Shown: positions 28,043 through 39,867, numbered from the stretch's first letter. The stretch is DNA of 64,000 nucleotides from Anoplopoma fimbria (GCF_027596085.1 NC_072465.1:9472553-9536552); one strand, 5' to 3'. Notes: generated from the letters alone by a model not told the origin. Program-made: numbers and translations.

Positions 28043-28245
28043 GCTAGAAGTTGTGCTTTGAGGACATATTGACTTGATGTTTAGCCTTCGGTGTAGAATT
28101 GTTTTGCATTGTGAACTGAAACCAAGCTAGTCCGATGCTAAGCGACAGTGCAATCGCCTCTTTATGGTGATAGAAAGTGTTGTCCGGCAATTTTTTCCAG
28201 ATATTTTGTTTTCCGTCTGAGGGCCACTCTGGTGCACCGTTTTGT

Positions 28246-28318
28246 GCCGAAATAGCTCAGTTGGGAGAGCGTTAGACTGAAGATCTAAATGTCCCTGGTT
28301 CAATCCCGGGTTTCGGCA
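28246..28318 (+). tRNA. trnaf-gaa: tRNA-Phe(GAA), copy 1
   Basis: Full cloverleaf: 7-bp acceptor GCCGAAA/TTTCGGC, D stem GCTC/GAGC, anticodon stem TTAGA/TCTAA with loop CTGAAGA (anticodon GAA), variable loop ATGTC, T arm CCTGG-TTCAATC-CCGGG, discriminator A. No intron, no encoded CCA. Box A TAGCTCAGTTGG and box B GGTTCAATCCC fit Pol III consensus. Flank: T5 stop; opens a 603-bp unit that begins A-like and switches to B spacer. Confidence 0.97.
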
Positions 28319-28331
28319 GCTGGAAGTTGTT

Positions 28332-28336
28332 TTTGG
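28332..28336 (+). terminator. Pol III terminator (representative, T5)
   Basis: A run of T begins about 12-14 bases after each tRNA 3' end: T5 after copies 1 and 4, T6 after copy 58, T4 elsewhere. Many internal stubs have only T3 at this place (gtgctttgag). Confidence 0.75.
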
Positions 28337-28848
28337 GGACATATTGCCTTGATGTTTAGAGTTTCTGACTCACACAAGCCTGATATGATTGTGTCGCATC
28401 CCCCGTGCGCTCACATATCCCTGCAATACATTCATTCATCCACATCTGGACATAAGGCCTACCCTTGCATCTCTGTCCCCGTTAGATGATGTTATGAATG
28501 CAGGCAGCTTTTCTACCAAGGTTTGCTTTGAGATATCAGATGTTTCTTTCAGTTTGGGCCCCCAAGTTCAGGACACACCAGTTAAAAGCTAGTCAACAAA
28601 GCAGGAAATCAGTGTTTCATGAAACGTCAAATCCAGGTTTCGGCAGCTAGAAGTTGTGCTTTGAGGACATATTGCCTTGATGTTTAGCCTTCGGTGTAGA
28701 ATTGTTTTGCATTGTGAACTGAAACCAAGCTAGTCCGATGTTAAGCGACAGTGCAATCGCCTCTTTATGGTGATAGAAAGTGTTGTCCGGCAATTTTTTC
28801 CAGATATTTTGTTTTCCGTCTGAGGGCCACTCTGGTGCACCGTTTTGT

Positions 28849-28921
28849 GCCGAAATAGCTCAGTTGGGAGAGCGTTAGACTGAAGATCTAAATGTCCCTG
28901 GTTCAATCCCGGGTTTCGGCA
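28849..28921 (+). tRNA. trnaf-gaa: tRNA-Phe(GAA), copy 2
   Basis: Short unit, 276 to next. Preceded by tttgt, not tttgc. Confidence 0.95.
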
Positions 28922-29124
28922 GCTGGAAGTTGTGTTTTGGGGACATATTGCCTTGATGTTTAGCCTTCGGTGTAGAATTGTTTTGCATTGTGAACTGAAA
29001 CCAAACTAGTCCGATGTTAAGCGACAGTGCAATCGCGTCTTTATGGTGATAGAAAGTGTTGTCCGGCAATTTTTTCCAGATATTTTGTTTTCCGTCTGAG
29101 GGCCACTCTGGTGCACCGTTTTGC

Positions 29125-29197
29125 GCCGAAATAGCTCAGTTGGGAGAGCGTTAGACTGAAGATCTAAATGTCCCTGGTTCAATCCCGGGTTTCGGCA
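29125..29197 (+). tRNA. trnaf-gaa: tRNA-Phe(GAA), copy 3
   Basis: Long unit, 605 to next; flank gtcgtgtttt. Confidence 0.95.
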
Positions 29198-29729
29198 GCT
29201 GGAAGTCGTGTTTTGGGGACATATTGACTTGATGTGTAGAGTTTCTGACTCACACAAGCCTGATATGATTGTGTCGCATCCCCTCGTGCGCTCACATATC
29301 CCTGCAATACATTCATTCATCCACATCTGGACATAAGGCCTACCCTTGCATCTCTGTCCCCGTTAGATGATGTTATGAATGCAGGCAGCTTTTCTACCAC
29401 CGTTTGCTTTGAGATATCAGATGTTTCTTTCAGTTTGGGCCCCCAAGTTCAGGACACACCAGTTAAAAGCTAGTCAACAAAGCAGGAAAACAGTGTTTCA
29501 TGAAACGTCAAATCCAGGTTTCGGCAGCTAGAAGTTGTGCTTTGAGGACATATTGCCTTGATGTTTAGCCTTCGGTGTAGAATTGTTTTGCATTGTGAAC
29601 TGAAACCAAGCTAGTCCGATGCTAAGCGACAGTGCAATCGCCTCTTTATGGTGATAGAAAGTGTTGTCCGGCAATTTTTTCCAGATATTTTGTTTTCCGT
29701 CTGAGGGCCACTCTGGTGCACCGTTTTGT

Positions 29730-29802
29730 GCCGAAATAGCTCAGTTGGGAGAGCGTTAGACTGAAGATCTAAATGTCCCTGGTTCAATCCCGGGTTTCGG
29801 CA
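29730..29802 (+). tRNA. trnaf-gaa: tRNA-Phe(GAA), copy 4
   Basis: Short unit, 275 to next; T5 stop (gttgttttt). Confidence 0.95.
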
Positions 29803-30004
29803 GCTGGAAGTTGTTTTTGGGGACATATTGCCTTGATGTTTAGCCTTCGGTGTAGAATTGTTTTGTATTGTGAACTGAAACCAAGCTAGTCCGATGTTAA
29901 GCGACAGTGCAATCGCCTCTTTATGGTGATAGAAAGTGTTGTCCGGCAATTTTTTCCAGATATTTTGTTTTCCATCTGAGGGCCACTCTGGTGCACTGTT
30001 TTGC

Positions 30005-30077
30005 GCCGAAATAGCTCAGTTGGGAGAGCGTTAGACTGAAGATCTAAATGTCCCTGGTTCAATCCCGGGTTTCGGCA
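30005..30077 (+). tRNA. trnaf-gaa: tRNA-Phe(GAA), copy 5
   Basis: Long unit, 602. First gene of higher-order block 1. Upstream variant ggtgcactg. Confidence 0.95.
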
Positions 30078-30606
30078 GCTGGAAGTCGTGTTTTGGGGAC
30101 ATATTGACTTGATGTGTAGAGTTTCTGACTCACACAAGCCTGATATGATTGTGTCGCATCCCCTCGTGCGCTCACATATCCCTGCAGTATTCATTCATCC
30201 ACATCTGGACATAAGGCCTACCCTTGCATCTCTGTCCCCGTTAGATGATGTTATGAATGCAGGCAGCTTTTCTACCAAGTTTGCTTTGAGATATCAGATG
30301 TTTCTTTCAGTTTGGGCCCCCAAGTTCAGGACACACCAGTTAAAAGCTAGTCAACAAAGCAGGAAAACAGTATTTCATGAAACGTCAAATCCAGGTTTCG
30401 GCAGGTAGAAGTTGTGTTTTGGGGACATATTGCCTTGATGTTTAGCCTTCGGTGTAGAATTGTTTTGCATTGTGAACTGAAACCAAGCTAGTCCGATGCT
30501 AAGCGACAGTGCAATCGCCTCTTTATGGTGATAGAAAGTGTTATCCGGCAATTTTTTCCAGATATTTTGTTTTCCGTCTGAGGGCCACTCTGGTGCACAG
30601 TTTTGC

Positions 30607-30679
30607 GCCGAAATAGCTCAGTTGGGAGAGCGTTAGACTGAAGATCTAAATGTCCCTGGTTCAATCCCGGGTTTCGGCA
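30607..30679 (+). tRNA. trnaf-gaa: tRNA-Phe(GAA), copy 6
   Basis: Long unit, 605; upstream variant gcacagtttt. Confidence 0.95.
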
Positions 30680-31211
30680 GCTGGAAGTCGTGTTTTGGGG
30701 ACGTATTGACTTGATGTGTAGAGTTTCTGACTCACACAAGCCTGATATGATTGTGTCGCATCCCCTCGTGCGCTCACATATCCCTGCAATACATTCATTC
30801 ATCCACATCTGGACATAAGGCCTACCCTTGCATCTCTGTCCCCGTTAGATGATGTTATGAATGCAGGCAGCTTTTCTACCAAGGTTTGCTTTGAGATATC
30901 AGATGTTTCTTTCAGTTTGGGCCCCCAAGTTCAGGACACACCAGTTAAAAGCTAGTCAACAAAGCAGGAAAACAGTGTTTCATGAAACGTCAAATCCAGG
31001 TTTCGGCAGCTAGAAGTTGTGCTTTGAGGACATATTGCCTTGATGTTTAGCCTTCGGTGTAGAATTGTTTTGCATTGTGAACTGAAACCAAGCTAGTCCG
31101 ATGTTAAGCGACAGTGCAATCGCCTCTTTATGGTGATAGAAAGTGTTGTCCGGCAATTTTTTCCAGATATTTTGTTTTCCGTCTGAGGGCCACTCTGGTG
31201 CACCGTTTTGT

Positions 31212-31284
31212 GCCGAAATAGCTCAGTTGGGAGAGCGTTAGACTGAAGATCTAAATGTCCCTGGTTCAATCCCGGGTTTCGGCA
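31212..31284 (+). tRNA. trnaf-gaa: tRNA-Phe(GAA), copy 7
   Basis: Short unit, 276; preceded by tttgt. Confidence 0.95.
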
Positions 31285-31487
31285 GCTGGAAGTTGTGTTT
31301 TGGGGACATATTGCCTTGATGTTTAGCCTTCGGTGTAGAATTGTTTTGCATTGTGAACTGAAACCAAGCTAGTCCGATGTTAAGCGACAGTGCAATCGCC
31401 TCTTTATGGTGATAGAAAGTGTTGTCCGGCAATTTTTTCCAGATATTTTGTTTTCCGTCTGAGGGCCACTCTGGTGCACCGTTTTGC

Positions 31488-31560
31488 GCCGAAATAGCTC
31501 AGTTGGGAGAGCGTTAGACTGAAGATCTAAATGTCCCTGGTTCAATCCCGGGTTTCGGCA
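31488..31560 (+). tRNA. trnaf-gaa: tRNA-Phe(GAA), copy 8
   Basis: Long unit, 604 (one T lost from the T6 run before copy 9). Confidence 0.95.
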
Positions 31561-32091
31561 GCTGGAAGTCGTGTTTTGGGGACATATTGACTTGATGTGT
31601 AGAGTTTCTGACTCACACAAGCCTGATATGATTGTGTCGCATCCCCTCGTGCGCTCACATATCCCTGCAATACATTCATTCATCCACATCTGGACATAAG
31701 GCCTACCCTTGCATCTCTGTCCCCGTTAGATGATGTTATGAATGCAGGCAGCTTTTCTACCACCGTTTGCTTTGAGATATCAGATGTTTCTTTCAGTTTG
31801 GGCCCCCAAGTTCAGGACACACCAGTTAAAAGCTAGTCAACAAAGCAGGAAAACAGTGTTTCATGAAACGTCAAATCCAGGTTTCGGCAGCTAGAAGTTG
31901 TGCTTTGAGGACATATTGCCTTGATGTTTAGCCTTCGGTGTAGAATTGTTTTGCATTGTGAACTGAAACCAAGCTAGTCCGATGTTAAGCGACAGTGCAA
32001 TCGCCTCTTTATGGTGATAGAAAGTGTTGTCCGGCAATTTTTCCAGATATTTTGTTTTCCGTCTGAGGGCCACTCTGGTGCACCGTTTTGC

Positions 32092-32164
32092 GCCGAAATA
32101 GCTCAGTTGGGAGAGCGTTAGACTGAAGATCTAAATGTCCCTGGTTCAATCCCGGGTTTCGGCA
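32092..32164 (+). tRNA. trnaf-gaa: tRNA-Phe(GAA), copy 9
   Basis: Short unit, 276; closes block 1. Confidence 0.95.
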
Positions 32165-32367
32165 GCTGGAAGTTGTGTTTTGGGGACATATTGCCTTGAT
32201 GTTTAGCCTTCGGTGTAGAATTGTTTTGCATTGTGAACTGAAACCAAGCTAGTCCGATGTTAAGCGACAGTGCAATCGCCTCTTTATGGTGATAGAAAGT
32301 GTTGTCCGGCAATTTTTTCCAGATATTTTGTTTTCCGTCTGAGGGCCACTCTGGTGCACCGTTTTGC

Positions 32368-32440
32368 GCCGAAATAGCTCAGTTGGGAGAGCGTTAGACT
32401 GAAGATCTAAATGTCCCTGGTTCAATCCCGGGTTTCGGCA
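32368..32440 (+). tRNA. trnaf-gaa: tRNA-Phe(GAA), copy 10
   Basis: Long unit, 605; opens block 2. Confidence 0.95.
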
Positions 32441-32972
32441 GCTGGAAGTCGTGTTTTGGGGACATATTGACTTGATGTGTAGAGTTTCTGACTCACACAA
32501 GCCTGATATGATTGTGTCGCATCCCCTCGTGCGCTCACATATCCCTGCAATACATTCATTCATCCACATCTGGACATAAGGCCTACCCTTGCATCTCTGT
32601 CCCCGTTAGATGATGTTATGAATGCAGGCAGCTTTTCTACCACCGTTTGCTTTGAGATATCAGATGTTTCTTTCAGTTTGGGCCCCCAAGTTCAGGACAC
32701 ACCAGTTAAAAGCTAGTCAACAAAGCAGGAAAGCAGTGTTTCATGAAACGTCAAATCCAGGTTTCGGCAGCTAGAAGTTGTGTTTTGGGGACATATTGCC
32801 TTGATGTTTAGCCTTCGGTGTAGAATTGTTTTGCATTGTGAACTGAAACCAAGCTAGTCCGATGTTAAGCGACAGTGCAATCGCCTCTTTATGGTGATAG
32901 AAAGTGTTGTCCGGCAATTTTTTCCAGATATTTTGTTTTCCGTCTGAGGGCCACTCTGGTGCACCGTTTTGC

Positions 32973-33045
32973 GCCGAAATAGCTCAGTTGGGAGAGCGTT
33001 AGACTGAAGATCTAAATGTCCCTGGTTCAATCCCGGGTTTCGGCA
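32973..33045 (+). tRNA. trnaf-gaa: tRNA-Phe(GAA), copy 11
   Basis: Long unit, 605. Confidence 0.95.
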
Positions 33046-33577
33046 GCTGGAAGTCGTGTTTTGGGGACATATTGACTTGATGTGTAGAGTTTCTGACTCA
33101 CACAAGCCTGATATGATTGTGTCGCATCCCCTCGTGCGCTCACATATCCCTGCAATACATTCATTCATCCACATCTGGACATAAGGCCTACCCTTGCATC
33201 TCTGTCCCCGTTAGATGATGTTATGAATGCAGGCAGCTTTTCTACCACCGTTTGCTTTGAGATATCAGATGTTTCTTTCAGTTTGGGCCCCCAAGTTCAG
33301 GACACACCAGTTAAAAGCTAGTCAACAAAGCAGGAAAGCAGTGTTTCATGAAACGTCAAATCCAGGTTTCGGCAGCTAGAAGTTGTGTTTTGAGGACATA
33401 TTGCCTTGATGTTTAGCCTTCGGTGTAGAATTGTTTTGCATTGTGAACTGAAACCAAGCTAGTCCGATGCTAAGCGACAGTGCAATCGCCTCTTTATGGT
33501 GATAGAAAGTGTTATCCGGCAATTTTTTCCAGATATTTTGTTTTCCGTCTGAGGGCCACTCTGGTGCACCGTTTTGC

Positions 33578-33650
33578 GCCGAAATAGCTCAGTTGGGAGA
33601 GCGTTAGACTGAAGATCTAAATGTCCCTGGTTCAATCCCGGGTTTCGGCA
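33578..33650 (+). tRNA. trnaf-gaa: tRNA-Phe(GAA), copy 12
   Basis: Short unit, 276; upstream spacer has ttatccggc. Confidence 0.95.
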
Positions 33651-33853
33651 GCTGGAAGTTGTGTTTTGGGGACATATTGCCTTGATGTTTAGCCTTCGGT
33701 GTAGAATTGTTTTGCATTGTGAACTGAAACCAAGCTAGTCCGATGTTAAGCGACAGTGCAATCGCCTCTTTATGGTGATAGAAAGTGTTGTCCGGCAATT
33801 TTTTCCAGATATTTTGTTTTCCGTCTGAGGGCCACTCTGGTGCACCGTTTTGC

Positions 33854-33926
33854 GCCGAAATAGCTCAGTTGGGAGAGCGTTAGACTGAAGATCTAAATGT
33901 CCCTGGTTCAATCCCGGGTTTCGGCA
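33854..33926 (+). tRNA. trnaf-gaa: tRNA-Phe(GAA), copy 13
   Basis: Long unit, 605. Confidence 0.95.
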
Positions 33927-34458
33927 GCTGGAAGTCGTGTTTTGGGGACATATTGACTTGATGTGTAGAGTTTCTGACTCACACAAGCCTGATATGATTG
34001 TGTCGCATCCCCTCGTGCGCTCACATATCCCTGCAATACATTCATTCATCCACATCTGGACATAAGGCCTACCCTTGCATCTCTGTCCCCGTTAGATGAT
34101 GTTATGAATGCAGGCAGCTTTTCTACCACCGTTTGCTTTGAGATATCAGATGTTTCTTTCAGTTTGGGCCCCCAAGTTCAGGACACACCAGTTAAAAGCT
34201 AGTCAACAAAGCAGGAAAGCAGTGTTTCATGAAACGTCAAATCCAGGTTTCGGCAGCTAGAAGTTGTGCTTTGAGGACATATTGCCTTGATGTTTAGCCT
34301 TCGGTGTAGAATTGTTTTGCATTGTGAACTGAAACCAAGCTAGTCCGATGTTAAGCGACAGTGCAATCGCCTCTTTATGGTGATAGAAAGTGTTGTCCGG
34401 CAATTTTTTCCAGATATTTTGTTTTCCGTCTGAGGGCCACTCTGGTGCACAGTTTTGC

Positions 34459-34531
34459 GCCGAAATAGCTCAGTTGGGAGAGCGTTAGACTGAAGATCTA
34501 AATGTCCCTGGTTCAATCCCGGGTTTCGGCA
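34459..34531 (+). tRNA. trnaf-gaa: tRNA-Phe(GAA), copy 14
   Basis: Short unit, 276; upstream gcacagtttt; closes block 2. Confidence 0.95.
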
Positions 34532-34734
34532 GCTGGAAGTTGTGTTTTGGGGACATATTGCCTTGATGTTTAGCCTTCGGTGTAGAATTGTTTTGCATTG
34601 TGAACTGAAACCAAGCTAGTCCGATGTTAAGCGACAGTGCAATCGCCTCTTTATGGTGATAGAAAGTGTTGTCCGGCAATTTTTTCCAGATATTTTGTTT
34701 TCCGTATGAGGGCCACTCTGGTGCACCGTTTTGC

Positions 34735-34807
34735 GCCGAAATAGCTCAGTTGGGAGAGCGTTAGACTGAAGATCTAAATGTCCCTGGTTCAATCCCGGGT
34801 TTCGGCA
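34735..34807 (+). tRNA. trnaf-gaa: tRNA-Phe(GAA), copy 15
   Basis: Long unit, 605; first copy with the ccgtatgag upstream variant; opens block 3. Confidence 0.95.
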
Positions 34808-35339
34808 GCTGGAAGTCGTGTTTTGGGGACATATTGACTTGATGTGTAGAGTTTCTGACTCACACAAGCCTGATATGATTGTGTCGCATCCCCTCGTGCG
34901 CTCACATATCCCTGCAATACATTCATTCATCCACATCTGGACATAAGGCCTACCCTTGCATCTCTGTCCCCGTTAGATGATGTTATGAATGCAGGCAGCT
35001 TTTCTACCACCGTTTGCTTTGAGATATCAGATGTTTCTTTCAGTTTGGGCCCCCAAGTTCAGGACACACCAGTTAAAAGCTAGTCAACAAAGCAGGAAAG
35101 CAGTGTTTCATGAAACGTCAAATCCAGGTTTCGGCAGCTAGAAGTTGTGTTTTGGGGACATATTGCCTTGATGTTTAGCCTTCGGTGTAGAATTGTTTTG
35201 CATTGTGAACTGAAACCAAGCTAGTCCGATGTTAAGCGACAGTGCAATCGCCTCTTTATGGTGATAGAAAGTGTTATCCGGCAATTTTTTCCAGATATTT
35301 TGTTTTCCGTCTGAGGGCCACTCTGGTGCACCGCTTTGC

Positions 35340-35412
35340 GCCGAAATAGCTCAGTTGGGAGAGCGTTAGACTGAAGATCTAAATGTCCCTGGTTCAATCC
35401 CGGGTTTCGGCA
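35340..35412 (+). tRNA. trnaf-gaa: tRNA-Phe(GAA), copy 16
   Basis: Long unit, 605; upstream caccgctttgc. Confidence 0.95.
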
Positions 35413-35944
35413 GCTGGAAGTCGTGTTTTGGGGACATATTGACTTGATGTGTAGAGTTTCTGACTCACACAAGCCTGATATGATTGTGTCGCATCCCCTC
35501 GTGCGCTCACATATCCCTGCAATACATTCATTCATCCACATCTGGACATAAGGCCTACCCTTGCATCTCTGTCCCCGTTAGATGATGTTATGAATGCAGG
35601 CAGCTTTTCTACCACCGTTTGCTTTGAGATATCAGATGTTTCTTTCAGTTTGGGCCCCCAAGTTCAGGACACACCAGTTAAAAGCTAGTCAACAAAGCAG
35701 GAAAGCAGTGTTTCATGAAACGTCAAATCCAGGTTTCGGCAGCTAGAAGTTGTGTTTTGAGGACATATTGCCTTGATGTTTAGCCTTCGGTGTAGAATTG
35801 TTTTGCATTGTGAACTGAAACCAAGCTAGTCCGATGTTAAGCGACAGTGCAATCGCCTCTTTATGGTGATAGAAAGTGTTGTCCGGCAATTTTTTCCAGA
35901 TATTTTGTTTTCCGTCTGAGGGCCACTCTGGTGCACCATTTTGC

Positions 35945-36017
35945 GCCGAAATAGCTCAGTTGGGAGAGCGTTAGACTGAAGATCTAAATGTCCCTGGTTC
36001 AATCCCGGGTTTCGGCA
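35945..36017 (+). tRNA. trnaf-gaa: tRNA-Phe(GAA), copy 17
   Basis: Short unit, 276; upstream caccattttgc. Confidence 0.95.
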
Positions 36018-36220
36018 GCTGGAAGTTGTGTTTTGGGGACATATTGCCTTGATGTTTAGCCTTCGGTGTAGAATTGTTTTGCATTGTGAACTGAAACCAA
36101 GCTAGTCCGATGTTAAGCGACAGTGCAATCGCCTCTTTATGGTGATAGAAAGTGTTGTCCGGCAATTTTTTCCAGATATTTTGTTTTCCGTATGAGGGCC
36201 ACTCTGGTGCACCGTTTTGC

Positions 36221-36293
36221 GCCGAAATAGCTCAGTTGGGAGAGCGTTAGACTGAAGATCTAAATGTCCCTGGTTCAATCCCGGGTTTCGGCA
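36221..36293 (+). tRNA. trnaf-gaa: tRNA-Phe(GAA), copy 18
   Basis: Long unit, 604 (one G lost after the internal stub); ccgtatgag upstream. Confidence 0.95.
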
Positions 36294-36824
36294 GCTGGAA
36301 GTCGTGTTTTGGGGACATATTGACTTGATGTGTAGAGTTTCTGACTCACACAAGCCTGATATGATTGTGTCGCATCCCCTCGTGCGCTCACATATCCCTG
36401 CAATACATTCATTCATCCACATCTGGACATAAGGCCTACCCTTGCATCTCTGTCCCCGTTAGATGATGTTATGAATGCAGGCAGCTTTTCTACCACCGTT
36501 TGCTTTGAGATATCAGATGTTTCTTTCAGTTTGGGCCCCCAAGTTCAGGACACACCAGTTAAAAGCTAGTCAACAAAGCAGGAAAGCAGTGTTTCATGAA
36601 ACGTCAAATCCAGGTTTCGGCAGCTAGAAGTTGTGTTTTGGGACATATTGCCTTGATGTTTAGCCTTCGGTGTAGAATTGTTTTGCATTGTGAACTGAAA
36701 CCAAGCTAGTCCGATGTTAAGCGACAGTGCAATCGCCTCTTTATGGTGATAGAAAGTGTTATCCGGCAATTTTTTCCAGATATTTTGTTTTCCGTCTGAG
36801 GGCCACTCTGGTGCACCGTTTTGC

Positions 36825-36897
36825 GCCGAAATAGCTCAGTTGGGAGAGCGTTAGACTGAAGATCTAAATGTCCCTGGTTCAATCCCGGGTTTCGGCA
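36825..36897 (+). tRNA. trnaf-gaa: tRNA-Phe(GAA), copy 19
   Basis: Short unit, 276; closes block 3. Confidence 0.95.
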
Positions 36898-37100
36898 GCT
36901 GGAAGTTGTGTTTTGGGGACATATTGCCTTGATGTTTAGCCTTCGGTGTAGAATTGTTTTGCATTGTGAACTGAAACCAAGCTAGTCCGATGTTAAGCGA
37001 CAGTGCAATCGCCTCTTTATGGTGATAGAAAGTGTTGTCCGGCAATTTTTTCCAGATATTTTGTTTTCCGTATGAGGGCCACTCTGGTGCACCGTTTTGC

Positions 37101-37173
37101 GCCGAAATAGCTCAGTTGGGAGAGCGTTAGACTGAAGATCTAAATGTCCCTGGTTCAATCCCGGGTTTCGGCA
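37101..37173 (+). tRNA. trnaf-gaa: tRNA-Phe(GAA), copy 20
   Basis: Long unit, 605; ccgtatgag upstream. Confidence 0.95.
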
Positions 37174-37705
37174 GCTGGAAGTCGTGTTTTGGGGACATAT
37201 TGACTTGATGTGTAGAGTTTCTGACTCACACAAGCCTGATATGATTGTGTCGCATCCCCTCGTGCGCTCACATATCCCTGCAATACATTCATTCATCCAC
37301 ATCTGGACATAAGGCCTACCCTTGCATCTCTGTCCCCGTTAGATGATGTTATGAATGCAGGCAGCTTTTCTACCACCGTTTGCTTTGAGATATCAGATGT
37401 TTCTTTCAGTTTGGGCCCCCAAGTTCAGGACACACCAGTTAAAAGCTAGTCAACAAAGCAGGAAAGCAGTGTTTCATGAAACGTCAAATCCAGGTTTCGG
37501 CAGCTAGAAGTTGTGTTTTGGGGACATATTGCCTTGATGTTTAGCCTTCGGTGTAGAATTGTTTTGCATTGTGAACTGAAACCAAGCTAGTCCGATGTTA
37601 AGCGACAGTGCAATCGCCTCTTTATGGTGATAGAAAGTGTTGTCCGGCAATTTTTTCCAGATATTTTGTTTTCCGTCTGAGGGCCACTCTGGTGCACCGT
37701 TTTGC

Positions 37706-37778
37706 GCCGAAATAGCTCAGTTGGGAGAGCGTTAGACTGAAGATCTAAATGTCCCTGGTTCAATCCCGGGTTTCGGCA
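37706..37778 (+). tRNA. trnaf-gaa: tRNA-Phe(GAA), copy 21
   Basis: Long unit, 603; hybrid 3' flank (gttgtg of the A type, then B spacer). Confidence 0.95.
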
Positions 37779-38308
37779 GCTGGAAGTTGTGTTTTGGGGA
37801 CATATTGACTTGATGTGTAGAGTTTCTGACTCACACAAGCCTGATATGATTGTGTCGCATCCCCTTGCGCTCACATATCCCTGCAATACATTCATTCATC
37901 CACATCTGGACATAAGGCCTACCCTTGCATCTCTGTCCCCGTTAGATGATGTTATGAATGCAGGCAGCTTTTCTACCACCGTTTGCTTTGAGATATCAGA
38001 TGTTTCTTTCAGTTTGGGCCCCCAAGTTCAGGACACACCAGTTAAAAGCTAGTCAACAAAGCAGGAAAACAGTGTTTCATGAAACGTCAAATCCAGGTTT
38101 CGGCAGCTAGAAGTTGTGCTTTGAGGACATATTGCCTTGATGTTTAGCCTTCGGTGTAGAATTGTTTTGCATTGTGAACTGAAACCAAGCTAGTCCGATG
38201 TTAAGCGACAGTGCAATCGCCTCTTTATGGTGATAGAAAGTGTTGTCCGGCAATTTTTTCCAGATATTTTGTTTTCCGTCTGAGGGCCACTCTGGTGCAC
38301 CGTTTTGC

Positions 38309-38381
38309 GCCGAAATAGCTCAGTTGGGAGAGCGTTAGACTGAAGATCTAAATGTCCCTGGTTCAATCCCGGGTTTCGGCA
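38309..38381 (+). tRNA. trnaf-gaa: tRNA-Phe(GAA), copy 22
   Basis: Short unit, 276. Confidence 0.95.
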
Positions 38382-38584
38382 GCTGGAAGTTGTGTTTTGG
38401 GGACATATTGCCTTGATGTTTAGCCTTCGGTGTAGAATTGTTTTGCATTGTGAACTGAAACCAAGCTAGTCCGATGTTAAGCGACAGTGCAATCGCCTCT
38501 TTATGGTGATAGAAAGTGTTGTCCGGCAATTTTTTCCAGATATTTTGTTTTCCGTCTGAGGGCCACTCTGGTGCACCGTTTTGC

Positions 38585-38657
38585 GCCGAAATAGCTCAGT
38601 TGGGAGAGCGTTAGACTGAAGATCTAAATGTCCCTGGTTCAATCCCGGGTTTCGGCA
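38585..38657 (+). tRNA. trnaf-gaa: tRNA-Phe(GAA), copy 23
   Basis: Long unit, 605; starts a run of six long units in a row. Confidence 0.95.
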
Positions 38658-39189
38658 GCTGGAAGTCGTGTTTTGGGGACATATTGACTTGATGTGTAGA
38701 GTTTCTGACTCACACAAGCCTGATATGATTGTGTCGCATCCCCTCGTGCGCTCACATATCCCTGCAATACATTCATTCATCCACATCTGGACATAAGGCC
38801 TACCCTTGCATCTCTGTCCCCGTTAGATGATGTTATGAATGCAGGCAGCTTTTCTACCACCGTTTGCTTTGAGATATCAGATGTTTCTTTCAGTTTGGGC
38901 CCCCAAGTTCAGGACACACCAGTTAAAAGCTAGTCAACAAAGCAGGAAAGCAGTGTTTCATGAAACGTCAAATCCAGGTTTCGGCAGCTAGAAGTTGTGT
39001 TTTGGGGACATATTGCCTTGATGTTTAGCCTTCGGTGTAGAATTGTTTTGCATTGTGAACTGAAACCAAGCTAGTCCGATGTTAAGCGACAGTGCAATCG
39101 CCTCTTTATGGTGATAGAAAGTGTTGTCCGGCAATTTTTTCCAGATATTTTGTTTTCCGTCTGAGGGCCACTCTGGTGCACCGTTTTGC

Positions 39190-39262
39190 GCCGAAATAGC
39201 TCAGTTGGGAGAGCGTTAGACTGAAGATCTAAATGTCCCTGGTTCAATCCCGGGTTTCGGCA
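39190..39262 (+). tRNA. trnaf-gaa: tRNA-Phe(GAA), copy 24
   Basis: Long unit, 605; hybrid 3' flank (gttgtg then B). Confidence 0.95.
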
Positions 39263-39794
39263 GCTGGAAGTTGTGTTTTGGGGACATATTGACTTGATGT
39301 GTAGAGTTTCTGACTCACACAAGCCTGATATGATTGTGTCGCATCCCCTCGTGCGCTCACATATCCCTGCAATACATTCATTCATCCACATCTGGACATA
39401 AGGCCTACCCTTGCATCTCTGTCCCCGTTAGATGATGTTATGAATGCAGGCAGCTTTTCTACCAAGGTTTGCTTTGAGATATCAGATGTTTCTTTCAGTT
39501 TGGGCCCCCAAGTTCAGGACACACCAGTTAAAAGCTAGTCAACAAAGCAGGAAAGCAGTGTTTCATGAAACGTCAAATCCAGGTTTCGGCAGCTAGAAGT
39601 TGTGTTTTGGGGACATATTGCCTTGATGTTTAGCCTTCGGTGTAGAATTGTTTTGCATTGTGAACTGAAACCAAGCTAGTCCGATGTTAAGCGACAGTGC
39701 AATCGCCTCTTTATGGTGATAGAAAGTGTTGTCCGGCAATTTTTTCCAGATATTTTGTTTTCCGTCTGAGGGCCACTCTGGTGCACCGTTTTGC

Positions 39795-39867
39795 GCCGAA
39801 ATAGCTCAGTTGGGAGAGCGTTAGACTGAAGATCTAAATGTCCCTGGTTCAATCCCGGGTTTCGGCA
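39795..39867 (+). tRNA. trnaf-gaa: tRNA-Phe(GAA), copy 25
   Basis: Long unit, 605. Confidence 0.95.

Larger units (their letters stand above)
27862..28245 (+). repeat. first, partial long unit of the array
   Basis: Begins inside the B spacer (ttgcatctctg) and runs into the first tRNA, so at least one more unit start lies in or before the gap. Confidence 0.9.
30005..37100 (+). repeat. higher-order repeat, three 2.37-kb blocks of five tRNAs
   Basis: Unit order long-long-short-long-short repeats from tRNA starts 30,005, 32,368 and 34,735, and a fourth block begins at 37,101. Block lengths are 2,363, 2,367 and 2,366, against 3 x 605 + 2 x 276 = 2,367 expected. Confidence 0.85.
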
